Part shown: piece by piece, positions 9,633 through 21,408 of the stretch
Position numbering within the stretch: position 1 is the stretch's first letter
Layout of the letters: each line of letters opens with the position of its first letter
NCBI GenBank assembly: GCA_028023455.1
Contig: JAQFVV010012405.1
Span: 3,723,149-3,787,148 of the forward strand
Origin: Epiperipatus broadwayi
Taxonomy: Eukaryota; Onychophora; Udeonychophora; Euonychophora; Peripatidae
Length of the DNA: 64,000 nucleotides
Direction of reading: 5' to 3'
Position numbers and translations under genes: made by a program
The notes under the pieces: model-generated
The model's database searches: none
What the model saw: the letters and a program-made list of their open reading frames with translations, nothing else
What the model was told of the DNA's origin: nothing

Positions 9633-10130
9633 ATAATGATCATTTTCCACCATTATATCCACTGTAGGATGAATGTTTCTCCAAGTTCACTATATCTTCT
9701 CTGATCTCTAGCCTTAGTTTTTTACAGCACCTCAGAACATTTCCTTAACTTATCCATCCATTTTACATGAGGTCACTGTCTCAATGTTTTTACAATCTCT
9801 TGGAACCCAGTTAAGATTTCAACTGTTTCATTATTATCATCTCTTCTAGTAATATGTCCAGCCCAACTCTAGTCTTTTAATTCTTTCAATGATATCAGTA
9901 TGATCTATTGTTATCTCACCCACGTATTCCATTTTCAATTTCTTCTTGTCACTCCTAACATGCATCTCTCCATACTTCTTTGAGTGGTCTGAAGTCTCTG
10001 TATTGGTCTTCTGCTAGGTGAGTTAGAAGAAATTAGCAACTACAAATACCTTGGTCAGATTATTTCTACAGATGGAAATACTAAGTAAAATTAATTAAAA
10101 AGATGTAAAACGATTTGGTCAAAATTCATT
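9633..10130 (-). mobile_element. RTE-type LINE copy F with 5' inversion
   Basis: 9633-10017 is the LINE 3' end on the minus strand, matching copy A from about 1545 to 1925. At 10018 the sequence flips: 10019-10130 matches copy A 1320 onward on the plus strand (GAGTTAGAAGAAATTAGCAA, ACCTTGGTCAGATTATT). Read from the minus strand, a 5' segment is inverted relative to the 3' segment, with about 130 bases missing at the join. This is the classic result of twin priming. No open frame. Confidence 0.65.
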
Positions 10131-10830
10131 TTATGAAAAAGAAAAAAAAATAACCATATTATACTTTTAGTCTTGATCTAAAATTGTCTGCACAATTTCA
10201 TTTATAATGTTCTTAATTATTTCAAATATTGAGCATGCAATTAAGCATTACTGAAATCAATTTATAAATTTGAAAATGGATATTAAAAACCGAATTTTGT
10301 TTGTGAAAGAAATAATTTTTTTAATTTTAATTATTATATAAAAATACTTTTACATTTTAAAGTTTAAACTTTAATTTTTATAAATAAAAAATATTGTTTA
10401 AAGATCTAAAAAAATGAAGTCAATTTTTTTTTTTGTATTCAATCTACTTAATTAATAAAATTAGTCATTAATCAGAAACTTATCAAAAAATAAATATGTC
10501 ACTGCATCCAATAAAACAGGATGATTTTTTTTTTAAATTTAGGAAACATATCTTGTCACTTAGGAGAACGTAGGAGGATAGGGAAAGTATAAAAGAGATG
10601 AAAAACAAATATTCAGTGAATTGTTCTTCAGGACTTTCATTTAGTGATACTAGAAATAAAACTTTCCCTAAAACTAGCAGAACTCCCTTAAGGCAAAAAA
10701 AAAAGTTAGCCTGAAGTGACAGTTACAAAACAACAACCTAGTATTGAGGAACTGTTATTTATCATTAAAATGGATTATTCTTTAGATGTTTCTTTTTTTA
10801 ATTTTTCTCCAGTTTTTTCCCATATGTCAT
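10131..10830. other. AT-rich spacer, nothing recognised
   Basis: Homopolymer-rich sequence without coding or repeat signature. Confidence 0.4.
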
Positions 10831-10925
10831 AGCATCGGCCAGGAGGCGAACTCGCAACAACCATCTTCAACCAACTGCTTGCTTGCAAGGCAGCTGCACT
10901 GACCTCTCAGCTCCAGTTGCAGATA
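10831..10925 (-). mobile_element. tRNA-like SINE head
   Basis: On the minus strand there is an A-box-like GAGAGGTCAGTGCAGCTGCC, a CCTTGCAAGC anticodon-arm-like segment and a B-box-like GCGAGTTCGCCTCC. GC-rich against its surroundings. No full tRNA cloverleaf is evident, so a SINE or tRNA pseudogene is more likely than a tRNA gene. Confidence 0.5.
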
Positions 10926-11137
10926 CAAATAGTATCTGAAGGTAAAAATTAGCTGTTAGCCACTCATTTTTGAAACCTTCAGGAATAAAAATTTACCCCA
11001 AAAACTATCAGGAGTTTTTCAAGTAACTGAAAAAAATTTATCATTATCATTTTTCCAATTTTTAACTGTGAGGAGATTATTTATTATTGATTTGAACTAT
11101 AAGTTAGATGTTAATTTCTGACCTTATTTAAGCCATT

Positions 11138-11470
11138 ATTTACTGAGGCTATAACCTCGATAATATGCGTATAAAATGCGATAGTAGAGAACTCTACAGG
11201 TGTTTTAACCACAAGCTTATGCTATGGAAGAAAAGAGGGGAACCCTTCTTTACTTCAACGTACTTTCTATTTAAATAGGTGAAGCTGAATAGCTTCACGC
11301 TCGCAGATCTAACCGCTTCAGCTTCACCTATTTAAATAGAAAGTAGGTTGAAGTAAAGAAGGGTTCCCCTCTTTTCTTCCATAGTGTAAGCTTGTGATTA
11401 AAACACCTGTAGAGGTCCCTACTATCGCATTTTATACGCATATTATCGAGATTATAGCTCAGTAAATATT
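11138..11470. mobile_element. Long foldback (MITE-like) hairpin element
   Basis: Two arms of about 150 bases (11138-11293 and 11319-11470) are close to perfect reverse complements around a loop of about 25 bases (ACGCTCGCAGATCTAAC). Arms include GCGTATAAAATGCGATAGTAG and GAAAAGAGGGGAACCCTTCT. Only a few mismatches are visible, for example AGAGAACTCTAC against AGAGGTCCCTAC. No coding capacity. Confidence 0.8.
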
Positions 11471-12344
11471 ATTTACAAAATCAATGTGCGTTTAATAAAT
11501 TTATAATTAAGCCATTGTAAAAATCTGGAAATATAGCCATTGGGAAAGAATAGATGCAGACCATGAAAATATTATATTTTGCAAAATCCAACAAAATAAA
11601 ATGCCAGCCTAAGTTGATAGTCTGCTACTAACCAAAGAACTATAGAAAAATTAAAATCAAACAACAGATTAAAATAAAAATGATGTCATGAGAAAATAAA
11701 AAAATAAAATTCACCCAAGCTAATGATATTGAAGGTTATCTGTAGTAAAGTTAAAATTTGAGATTCAGTGATCAAAGAAATTAACCTGCTAAGAAAATAA
11801 TTGTTTTGAACACCAACAAAAGTATGTTTTATTAAAATTAAAACTTGCACAGTAAAGAAAAACTATCAAAGGTAAAAATAAAAAAAAACTCAGCAAAATA
11901 AAATACAACAACCAAAAAAAGAGCTAATACTTGTATGATTTAATGGAAATTTGATAAGACTTAAAAGCAATTAAATCTAGATAATTCAAATTTTTTAAGA
12001 GCTAGCATTTAATTAGGAATAGATTAATTAATTTTTAAACTTTCACAATTATTATTATTATTTTTTCAAAAATAATTTGTATTCTCATTTGTATAACATG
12101 AAATGTTATCAATGTAATTTCCCCCTCCCCCATTATTAAGTAAAAAAACATAATTAACAAGGGATTTTGTGCACCATGTGTGCATATCTTTGAAAAGGTT
12201 AAAGGAGGGAAAGGCAAATAAAGTAATAAACCCATTTAGAGGTATATGTAAATAGGTATATTATGTTGGGATAATATATAATTTATGGAAGTATTCTTCA
12301 TATAAAAATATTGTATTTAATATAAAATAAAACATAATTTTTAT
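11471..12344. other. AT-rich spacer, nothing recognised
   Basis: No gene or structured repeat seen. Confidence 0.4.
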
Positions 12345-12622
12345 ATAATTATATTTATATATTGCACTATTTCCATAATCTAGTATTGAATATTGAATGT
12401 CTTGATAAAAATATAACTTTATTTAAATTTTCAAAGTACATTCAACTATTAGTAATAATACAGATTAGTATATGCACAACATTTTGAAAAGTATTGTTCT
12501 CCTTTCTTATTCAGGTATTGCTGGCCTAACCAGTGACAATATTAGCATAAAAATTAAACCTGACCTTAGATTCTTGAATATTGAATTTTAAGGTAACACT
12601 CTAACCAATTTAACCATCCTGC
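12345..12622 (-). mobile_element. tRNA-SINE family X, copy X2
   Basis: The head is at the right end on the minus strand (ATGGTTAAATTGGTTAGAGT, an A-box-like segment). The body passes through GCTAATATTGTCACTGG and CCAGCAATACCTGAAT, and the tail reaches about 12345 (ATTGAATGTCTTGAT on the plus strand). It shares body and tail with X1 and X3. Confidence 0.6.
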
Positions 12623-12639
12623 TAAATTAGTTACATCAT

Positions 12640-12920
12640 TACTGTAAAAATTCATTACTCAAGAATCTGAAAGTCCAGGTTTGATTCCTATGCTAATACT
12701 GTCATTGGTCAGGCCAGCAATACCTGAAGAAGAGAGAAACTATACCTCTCAAAATGTTGTGCCTCAGCTAAACTGTGTGCTATCACTAGCAGTTGAATGT
12801 ACTTCAAAAATTTAAATGAAGTTAAATTTTTTTTAAAGACATTCATACTAGATGGTGGAAATACTATAATATATAAATACAACTAAAATACCATTGTAAC
12901 AAACCTTCAGGAACAATAAT
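12640..12920 (+). mobile_element. tRNA-SINE family X, copy X3
   Basis: Plus-strand copy that starts just after the A box (ACTCAAGAATCTGAAAG). It has a clear B box (GGTTTGATTCCTATG), then the body and a tail ending near ACCTTCAGGAAC. It lies head-to-head with X2, making an imperfect palindrome of about 575 bases. Confidence 0.65.
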
Positions 12921-13032
12921 TTTTATATACACCCAGGTCTCATTTTATGTGGATTTTTTTAATACGATTTTGAAGTTATGTGATTCATGTTTCCTCTTAA
13001 TATCTTTTTATGCAGTTTTTTTATGCAATAAA

Positions 13033-13156
13033 AATTATTAGATCAGAAGTCAAGCTCTGATAATGTGCTATTACTTTAAATATTATAAATTTCACGCACT
13101 CACATCATATTTGAAGTAATAGCGCATTATTGGAGTTTGACTTCCATCTAATAATT
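13033..13156. repeat. Foldback hairpin
   Basis: ATTATTAGATCAGAAGTCAA...GTGCTATTACTTTA pairs with the right arm TGAAGTAATAGCGCATTA...GACTTCCATCTAATAAT; arms are about 45 bases. Confidence 0.6.
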
Positions 13157-13309
13157 TCAATATTTTCAGCACTTTATAATAGTACTCTAATAGATTTTAT
13201 GCAATAAAAAAGTTCATAATTCACTTAAAATCAGGATTTCCCCATTTTATAAACATACATTAAATTTTTCAAGATTATAATGTAAATCTGTTCAAACATT
13301 ATAGATGCT

Positions 13310-13390
13310 GTATTTTTATATTGGACTATTCCCATCATCTAATATGTGTGTTGAATGTCTTTAGAAAAGTTTAATTTTTTAGTTATACTA
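13310..13390 (-). repeat. SINE-X tail fragment
   Basis: Matches the family X tail (TTGGACTATTCCCATCATCT, GTTGAATGTCTTTAG). Confidence 0.5.
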
Positions 13391-14880
13391 TGAATGTTGT
13401 TGTTTTTGCATTTTAAATCACATTCTATTTTTGCTTTTTAAAAAAAGAGTACATAATCAATTAATCATTAGTGTCTGCAAGTTTATTTTTAAAAAGTCAG
13501 TAACAGTGGTGGGCACAATTAAATTTGACAATTAAAAATTAAAATCTGATTTTTAATTATAATTAACAATTTAAAAATTATGTAATATGATCTGAAATTA
13601 ATGTGATGCAAAACAGTGAAAATTGATTTTTAAATGGAATTGAAAATTAAAAAATTAAAGACAAAAATAAGAATTTAATTTTTAATTGTTAGTTTAAATT
13701 AAATTTTACCCAATAGTGGTGAGTAGATGTCTTTTTATTATCATAAGTCTAAGTTCTTATTTTTATTTTAAACTTTTAGTTTACCTTAATGGAAAAGAAA
13801 AAACACCCAAGAAAATGAATTTTTTTGGAAACAAAAATTTTAAATTTAGATCACTTAGCGAAATGGGAAGGATCTTTTAGTTTGGGTGAGTGTACTATAA
13901 GAGCAATTAAAAAAATGAAGTTAGCGCTAGTTGTATTTCCTCTTGTGATGAATCTGATTTCTTACTAGTTCACAAATGAACTTGCATATCTTCAAATAGC
14001 AATAATGATTAAAATACTGTACATGTATGAAAAAATGTAAAATACTGTAAATTATGCATAAAAATATATTGTTTTGAATAAAATTAAATACTGTTGTTAA
14101 TAAAAAAAAAGTTTGTCTTGTATCAATTTTTTTCAAATTCGAAAATTTTTATTAGTCATATTATATTTCCTTTTTTTTAATGCAAATTTTAAAGTAATTT
14201 TATGTTGTTGCTTTGCTTTTATGTGATTTTCAAAAATTACAGTACGTATCCCCCATTTTTCAAGGTAAGTTGGGTCTATTTTGTGCAATTTCTTTTGTGA
14301 GCATTTTCTGAGGAACCTATCCACTGCATAAAATGAGACCCAGGTGTACTTCAAATTTCTTAATATTGTCATAAGTTCTTAATTTGTTAAATTATATTAA
14401 GATTAAAAATTATAAGCTTGTACCCATTTTTATTCAATTCCCAATTTGATTACAATGCATGATTGAGAACTCTCAAATTGTATTAAATAATGGGTAGATA
14501 AATCAGTATTTTGAATTCATAAGAATGTAGCACTAGAAGATATAGAAACATTCTTAGTCTCAAACAAATAAAGCTGATTTGTCTAGCCAATATTATCTTT
14601 ATAGATGAATGACTAAGAATGATTATTGTTTTAGAAATATAAATAATTTATTGGTATTGATTAACTGAGATCCTATACTGAGTAATTAAACGCATCAATG
14701 ATGATGGGTAGTTCTGATAGTAATTTTAGAACTGACCAATAGAGTGCTGCATAAACAAAATTTTGGCTTATTGAATTTAGATGTTGGCCATCTGATGGAT
14801 AATGACTTTCCAGTATGTGATATAGTCTTAAGATGATTCACTTCATCTTCAATATTGCTGTGCTCATTGCCCCATAATTG
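13391..14880. other. AT-rich spacer
   Basis: No gene. On the minus strand, 14140-14352 opens with ACACCTGGGTCTCATTTTATG, resembling the complement of 12935-12960, so both may belong to one diffuse repeat. Short open frames here have no protein signature. Confidence 0.35.
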
Positions 14881-14888
14881 TTTTGTCT

Positions 14889-14926
14889 GACACACACATA
14901 CACACACACACATATATATATATATT
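14889..14926. repeat. (CA)n(TA)n microsatellite
   Basis: ACACACATACACACACACACA followed by TA repeats is visible on the plus strand. Confidence 0.85.
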
Positions 14927-14939
14927 GCAGTAATCAATG

Positions 14940-17043
14940 AGCTGACAACAGCAAAATCACCACCAGGGTGATTTAAACCACCACAACTTATTCCAACCTA
15001 CATACTACTTCATATTTTTAGGCTTGGTAATCAGGGAGAGGTAGAGACTCTTAAAACTAGATTATTAACTATATGACTTCTCTGTGGCAAACACGGCACC
15101 CAATGCAATGTATATAAAAGATACAAACACTTTATTAGTATTTAAAGTTACAAACAAATAAACAAAAGAAATGACTACTGCTTAATTTGGTTGCTAGACT
15201 TAAAAGATAGTGGAATTACCTTAATTGGTGATTACATATATAAAAGTTTCACTGTATAATATATATATATATATATTATAACCTACACTCCCAACACTGC
15301 TCATATACATTACATGAGCAAAATGCCCAGGCGCCAGTTCTATTAATGAATAGAACAATATAACAAGATATATAATACAAAACTATTATTGAGACTCTAT
15401 ATTTAAGTTTATGTTCAGCTCAGCTCAGTGGGAGGCTATAGATATATGATGATAAATAAATGAAAGAAGAAATATTACAAAACACTAAATATAATGTACA
15501 TCTTTTTTATTAATTAATTGTATGATAAAGAATCATGTTTATCGGTACAGTCTATTAAAATATGCTTTAAACTTAATTTCTTCCTTCATCCAAATATAAC
15601 ATATATCAGCTTGCTATAATTATAATACTAAACAATTCTATGACTTGGCATATCACAATCTAAAAATCTACTTTAATGCCAATCAAGAAATAAACAATAA
15701 GATCTCAGGGAATTTAACAAACACAGTTGAATTAAATGAAATACATTGGCCCATAAATTATAATCCTAAAGTGTGATAAAATGTAATGAAACAAATTGAC
15801 TAAAATATTCTACTGTGTTTCGATAATAAGATAATGACAGAAATAGGGTATTTTAATTTCATATCATCATCTAACAAATATACTAACTTGGCAATCTTTC
15901 TAATACGTTTATCCAGTGGCAAATGTTCCTTATAATGTTTGGATTAAGAAAAACAATATTGACAGACACCAGCAGATTTAATATTATAACTCTAAAATAA
16001 TATATCTATTTTATGATAGATTTATGAAATGTGGAGATGTGGAAATGGAAAACACGAATGTATGCAATAATAACGCCAGACACAGTTTTAAGATTTTAAA
16101 TAAATAAAATAAATCATTTATTACAATAAAATAAATTTGGTTTAACATGATATTTACAATTGGACTACTTGTCTCACAGATTTTTAAATTATCAAATAAA
16201 CTTTAAGCATCAGTTTGGGATTATCCCTATTATCAAAGCAAATTAACAACAAAATTTAAATATTCTGACTTCGAACACATGCTTTGCCTACATGTTTCAT
16301 CTACATGACACTAAATAAACAACATGTTATATTAACACCCAAAAAAAATACTTTTGAGAGGATATTACCATTGATTAATAAAATAAATCAAATTAATTAT
16401 ATTTGGCTCTCAACCAAGCAACTTTCTCTAATTGACTAAATAATCACTTTCAATTACGAATACCTTTCATGCATAGCAACAAAATCATGTTCATTCTGAT
16501 GATTTGATGATTTATAACTTTTATTTAAATAAATACACTGTATTTTAAAATATTTATTTCCCGTTTCAATCTCAATAACTTTATACTTCTATACCAACCA
16601 TTTGGAAAAAAAATTTTATCAACAAAATTTAATATCATATAATCAAATTAAAAAATATTTTTTAAAAAAAAAAAAAAAAAAAAAGGGTTAAATGAATGTA
16701 ATGTATTTCAAAACATTTATTTCTCATTTTAATTTCAATAACTCTATACTTTATATACGCGATATTATTTATATTACGCGTGTGTGTGCATGTGTCAAGC
16801 AACAATGATAGAAAATAATCTTTTCTACAAACTCTCCATTCATTAAGAAAATATCATACAATTATTTTATTTCAGACAATGTCATAATTCATCAATAAAA
16901 TAAGACACTAATATTACATCAAAAATTAATTTAACAATTTATCTGGCCACATATTAATTAACACAGAGCTATATTTTCATGATTATACAGACTATACGTT
17001 ATAAGGGAAATCTACATGAGGAGCAGATAAACTCTTACTGAAC
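14940..17043. other. AT-rich spacer
   Basis: No gene seen. Weak direct repeat at about 16528-16600 and 16690-16755 (both with TATTT.AAAA.ATTTATTTC and CAATAACT.TATACTT). TA run at 15258-15275. A25 tract near 16660-16684. Confidence 0.4.
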
Positions 17044-17266
17044 ACTTCTACAATAATTCATCTGATTCTAAATACACTGTTGGTGGGGAACCTTTTCCTC
17101 ATCACCAAGAATATAAGAAAAACATCACATAACTTCCTAAACATCATTTAATCATACTTCAACAATAATTCATCTACTTCTAAATATACTACTGGTAGGA
17201 ACTTCTTCCTCATCACTAGGGCCCTAAGAAAACATCGCTTAACTTCAAAAAATATCATTTAATCAT
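17044..17266. repeat. Imperfect tandem duplication, period 112
   Basis: 17044-17155 and 17156-17266 are diverged direct copies sharing ACAATAATTCATCT, TTCCTCATCAC and ATCATTTAATCATAC. Confidence 0.65.
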
Positions 17267-19928
17267 ACGTATATAATATAAACTAGGCTCTACTCATGGA
17301 CAACATATACTAAATAAGCAAAATCTTTTATCCCTACAAGCATAATAATGCAATCAGATTTCTTTCCTTTCTCAAAGCTCTTCTAAATATCGAACATTAT
17401 AAATACACGCTGGCAGATAAATACATACAGATAACATACTAATCTGTTCCACTCAATAGAATACGACAGCATCTGAAATTTATACATAAAAATATTCACA
17501 AACTGAACTTTATCAAACAAATGTCATAACTGTGCAAAATAGACACACACCCACGAATAAAAGTATATATAAAATTAACTCTAAATTACACACTATGCAG
17601 GCAACATGGTAATTAAATATTGCATCAAGGTATAACTTTTAATTCAGAATAAACTTTAGGTTACCTTTAAAATTTAATGGTTATAATTATTAGGAATGAA
17701 CTTTCTTTCATATCTAAAAAACTATTTCTATTATACGTTTGGTGATTTAAAAAGAACCAAAATTCTCACTTTGAGATAATAAAGTATACAAAATAAATAT
17801 AAACCTCTCTAATAATATATATAAAAAAAATTTCTTTCTTTTACCTTTGTAAAAGAACAATAAGACTTATTTGTACACAATCAATTTTTACTAGCATATT
17901 CCCCATTTGGATACGCTTCGGAGATGATCTCGAATGTCAAAATAACCCAAATTATAAATAAAACATAATAATAAGTAAGCTTATCTATCAATAATATGCA
18001 TTCATAATGACAAGCAATAAAAAAAAATAAAGAAACAAAAGTTATTTGTTTTGTAACTTAAAATAAAAGTTCACTTGCAAAGCTCTGCTCCGGGTTTATG
18101 AAACAATATGGGACACATTCCAAACTGAATTTAAATAAAATAAATTTCTGCAGGACAACTAAAAAAATATAATCATAACTTAAATCTGACCCAGCACCTC
18201 CAGTGTTCATAGCATATCTATTCGAGGTACCAAATCACACACAAGCGGTTAATTTCTCCTTTATTATACTGAAAATATAAGACATTCTCTATTGTAGTTC
18301 TAAGTTAAATACATAATTATTCTTAGTAGTTTTCTTGAATAGCATTTGATACTTTATAGTCTATTATATGCATGGTTTATTCTTAAATATTGTCAATTAA
18401 GATACCATGGTTCCTTAGTAATTCCACAATTAATAATACTTTGTTTTATATTCCATCTTTATCGAAGAGAACAAAAATTACCCACATTTCTATTCTTCCA
18501 TTCGATTTAAGCAAATACTTAGTTTGAAGTAACTCATATTTTATTTCCTTCATTTAAAATACGTATTATTTCCAGAAATACCAGATAAATAAATACTGTT
18601 ATCTCTTTATGATGAATTTAAACAGGGCATGATTTATCAAAATATGCATGTCCTTAATTTTATGTTTAATCCTCACAAAAACATAACATGGAAAATAATG
18701 AAAAATTAAAATATATTCTGTAAAATAGTTCTGCATGTGTTTTCCAGATATATTAAAAGACACACATTGGTTAGTGATACAATAATAATATTCATGCAAT
18801 TTATTCTTATTTAAAATGACAATTAAATGAAGTAATGTAGACTGGACATTATCAACATACATTTTTAAAAGAGCAATAGTTATGATAAGGTTAATTCAAA
18901 ACGTTTAAATCGAGGAGGGCAAAATAAACTGTGTACCTTTTTAAAATTTAGAATTCCATTCTAGTTAACTTTTCCCATAATGAATTTCTTAAGATCATTT
19001 CGAAGTTTTACTCCAAAGTCTTTTTTAAAATCAATTTGACTTCAGCAACTGGTTTTTAATTTTCACAATAATGAGCCACTGTTTACTGGCTACAATTACA
19101 ATACATAATATGCAAATTTTTTCTACTGGAGATCTTTGTTAAATAGCTCTCTTTAGCAAAAGGGTCATTTCCCTTCACAAGGTTACTCCCATGCTTCTTT
19201 TCTATCTAAGCTAATTACATATTCAAAAAAATCATTTCTAAAAAAAAATCATTTTGATTAAATCAAGACAAAAAATAATAATAAAATAAATAGCTTTTAC
19301 AAACTTGAAAGAAAAATGAATATTAATTAACTATTAAACAAAAATGATTAATAATTTATTTAATTTGTAAAATAATTCATTGATTCAACTATCTATTAAT
19401 CATTGGAAAGAAATATATATTTGTTAAATTATTTAAGATAACTACTTTAATTTAAATGTTTTTATTGTGAATGTACTATTGTTTGCTGTTATTAAAAGAT
19501 GAAAATTAAATGAAACATAATACAGACATAATATGCATGCACATGTACTGCAACTTAAATATTAAACTATCTTAACTAAATATAATTGAAATGGCTATTA
19601 ATTGTTGACAAAAAGGATAAGTATTAATGAATAAAGGATTTTGAAACCATTCAACCAAATATTACATTAACATAAAATAACTTTGCATTTTCCTGCCCAA
19701 ATATACCAATTCCTATAATAACAACCCCTCTCTCTGGCATTATATACTTCACTAACCACAATAATAATAATGAATACTTATAAAGTGGTCAATCAACTGC
19801 ATAACCTATATCTAAGCTTCAAACAATCCCCAGCAAAAAATTTAAAATTCTAAGGCTATTTCATTTTTTTTTTTTAAATATAACATAACTATTCGATGCA
19901 GACACAAAGCATGTCAATTCCTTGTGCC
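17267..19928. other. AT-rich spacer, no gene recognised
   Basis: Open frames are short (a minus-strand frame at 18599-18862 is the longest) and show no family signature. No clear structured repeats. Confidence 0.4.
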
Positions 19929-19981
19929 CATTCAGATGGTCACAATATATATATATATATATATATGTGACCATCTGAATG
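19929..19981. repeat. Hairpin with perfect 15-base arms around a TA core
   Basis: CATTCAGATGGTCAC, a TA run, then GTGACCATCTGAATG. Perfect inverted arms flank the microsatellite. Confidence 0.85.
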
Positions 19982-19997
19982 TTTTATACAGTTTTAC

Positions 19998-20003
<6 letters not shown>

Positions 20004-20030
<27 letters not shown>
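20004..20030. repeat. (TA)n tract at the left edge of the second PLE-1 locus
   Basis: TA run directly bordering the minus-strand PLE-1 arm. Confidence 0.9.
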
Positions 20031-20035
<5 letters not shown>

Positions 20036-20125
20036 CAAAACTGTCTAACACTATACTAGCAAAAATAAAAATGCAAAACCATAAAACAATACAATACTAG
20101 ATTAAATTCAAAATTTTACCAAAAT

Positions 20126-20189
20126 CCTTACACAACCATGGTTTCATCTACTACAAATAGACCTTCTCAAGTGAAAATCAACCTAAAGG
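20126..20189 (-). ncRNA. Hammerhead-like motif, second PLE-1 locus, left arm
   Basis: Same core and stems as 6874-6937, on the minus strand. Confidence 0.35.
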
Positions 20190-20191
20190 AA

Positions 20192-20239
<48 letters not shown>

Positions 20240-20282
20240 AACAAACAAACCTTCCCATAATTAATTTCAAACTCTACCTTCT

Positions 20283-20624
20283 CTAAATATCAAAAGAAGT
20301 CTTCATAAGATTGATAGCCTCAGAATCAAAGAGTTTTATCATCAAAGTCTCCTTTATTCTTCTTTTTAACTCATTCTTTTCATAAAAAATAACTGAAATA
20401 TTGTTAAACAATATTCTATGACCTGTATTCAATTCATGAATATATAAAGCTGAGTTAAGATACCTATGTTTAAGTCTACTTATATGAACCTTAATCCTTT
20501 CATTAAGGCTAAATTTACTCTGGCCTACATAAAATTTACCACAACTACATGGAATTTTATAAACAATACCAGGAATAGACCTACTATCAATAGACTGCTT
20601 TGAACCATTAAGTAATGAATTCAA
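20283..20624 (-). pseudogene. GIY-YIG fragment, left arm of second PLE-1 locus
   Basis: 113 codons beginning inside the linker (NSLLNGSKQSIDSR) and covering the GIY-YIG core GIVYKIPCSCGKFYVGQSK to MKTSFDI. Same family as 4009-4665 and 6123-6830, with a few changes such as NERIKVH. It lacks the upstream endonuclease linker and the RT, so it cannot be functional alone. Confidence 0.75.
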
Positions 20625-20632
20625 ATCAGAAA

Positions 20633-21023
20633 GAAGGTTGCATGGAGGAAAGGTTCTGATTTTAATTCATTACTTAATGGTTCAAAGCAGTCTATTGATA
20701 GTAGGTCTATTCCTGGTATTGTTTATAAAATTCCATGTAGTTGTGGTAAATTTTATGTAGGCCAGAGTAAATTTAGCCTTAATGAAAGGGTTAAGGTTCA
20801 TATAAGTAGAGTTAAACATAGGTATCTTAACTCAGCTTTATATATTCATGAATTGAATAGAGGTCATAGAATATTGTTTAACAATGCTTCAGTTATTTTT
20901 TATGAAAAGAATGAGTTAAAAAGAAGAATAAAGGAGACTTTGATGATAAAACTCCTTGATTCTGAGGCTATCAGTCCTATGAAGACTTCTTTTGATATTA
21001 AGGAAAGGTGGAGTTTGAAATGA
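20633..21023 (+). pseudogene. GIY-YIG fragment, right arm of second PLE-1 locus
   Basis: Plus-strand partner of the preceding fragment. It reads from KVAWRKGSDFNSLLNG through the same GIY-YIG core to the family C-terminus, but has no start codon of its own. Substitutions relative to 6123-6830 include LLDSEAISPMKTSF. It ends with a stop at about 21021. Confidence 0.7.
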
Positions 21024-21063
21024 ATTATGGGAAGGTTTGTTTGTTTGTATATATATATGTTTT

Positions 21064-21127
21064 CCTTTAGGTTGATTTTCACTTGAGAAGGTTTATTTGT
21101 AATAGATGAAACCATGGTTGTGTAAGG
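21064..21127 (+). ncRNA. Hammerhead-like motif, second PLE-1 locus, right arm
   Basis: Same core. Stem II reads TTTA / TAGA here, keeping pairing through a G-U wobble where the other copies have TCTA / TAGA. Confidence 0.35.
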
Positions 21128-21177
21128 ATTTTGGTAAAATTTTGAATTTAATCTAGTATTGTATTGTTTTATGGTTT

Positions 21178-21179
<2 letters not shown>

Positions 21180-21260
<81 letters not shown>
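21180..21260. repeat. (TA)n microsatellite
   Basis: Two TA runs separated by ATATAATATAGT at the right end of the PLE-1 palindrome. Confidence 0.9.
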
Positions 21261-21264
<4 letters not shown>

Positions 21265-21408
21265 GACCTTGAATGATAAACACTCTTTGGGGTAGATATC
21301 CCTAAAGCATGTACATAATAATAAATAAAGCAAGGTAAGTTTAATTAACTCTAAAAAATTGGTTAAATAGATAAATGCATAATTCTTATGATAATGACCA
21401 ATAAAAGC

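Larger units (their letters stand above)
20036..21180. mobile_element. PLE-1 palindrome without RT (head-to-head 3' ends)
   Basis: Minus-strand arm 20036-20631 and plus-strand arm 20632-21180 are close inverted copies of the PLE-1 3' region (GIY-YIG C-terminal half plus 3' UTR) that meet with no spacer. The RT region is absent. As at the first locus, the left arm carries about 45 extra bases (ACTGTCTAACACTATACTAG...) beyond GCAAAACC, while the right arm stops at GGTTTTGC and enters AT repeats. The left arm's internal (AT)n tract is longer (20194-20235). Confidence 0.8.

Noticed and set aside
10831-10925. A functional tRNA gene
   Set aside because: A- and B-box-like segments exist but acceptor and anticodon stems do not form convincingly.
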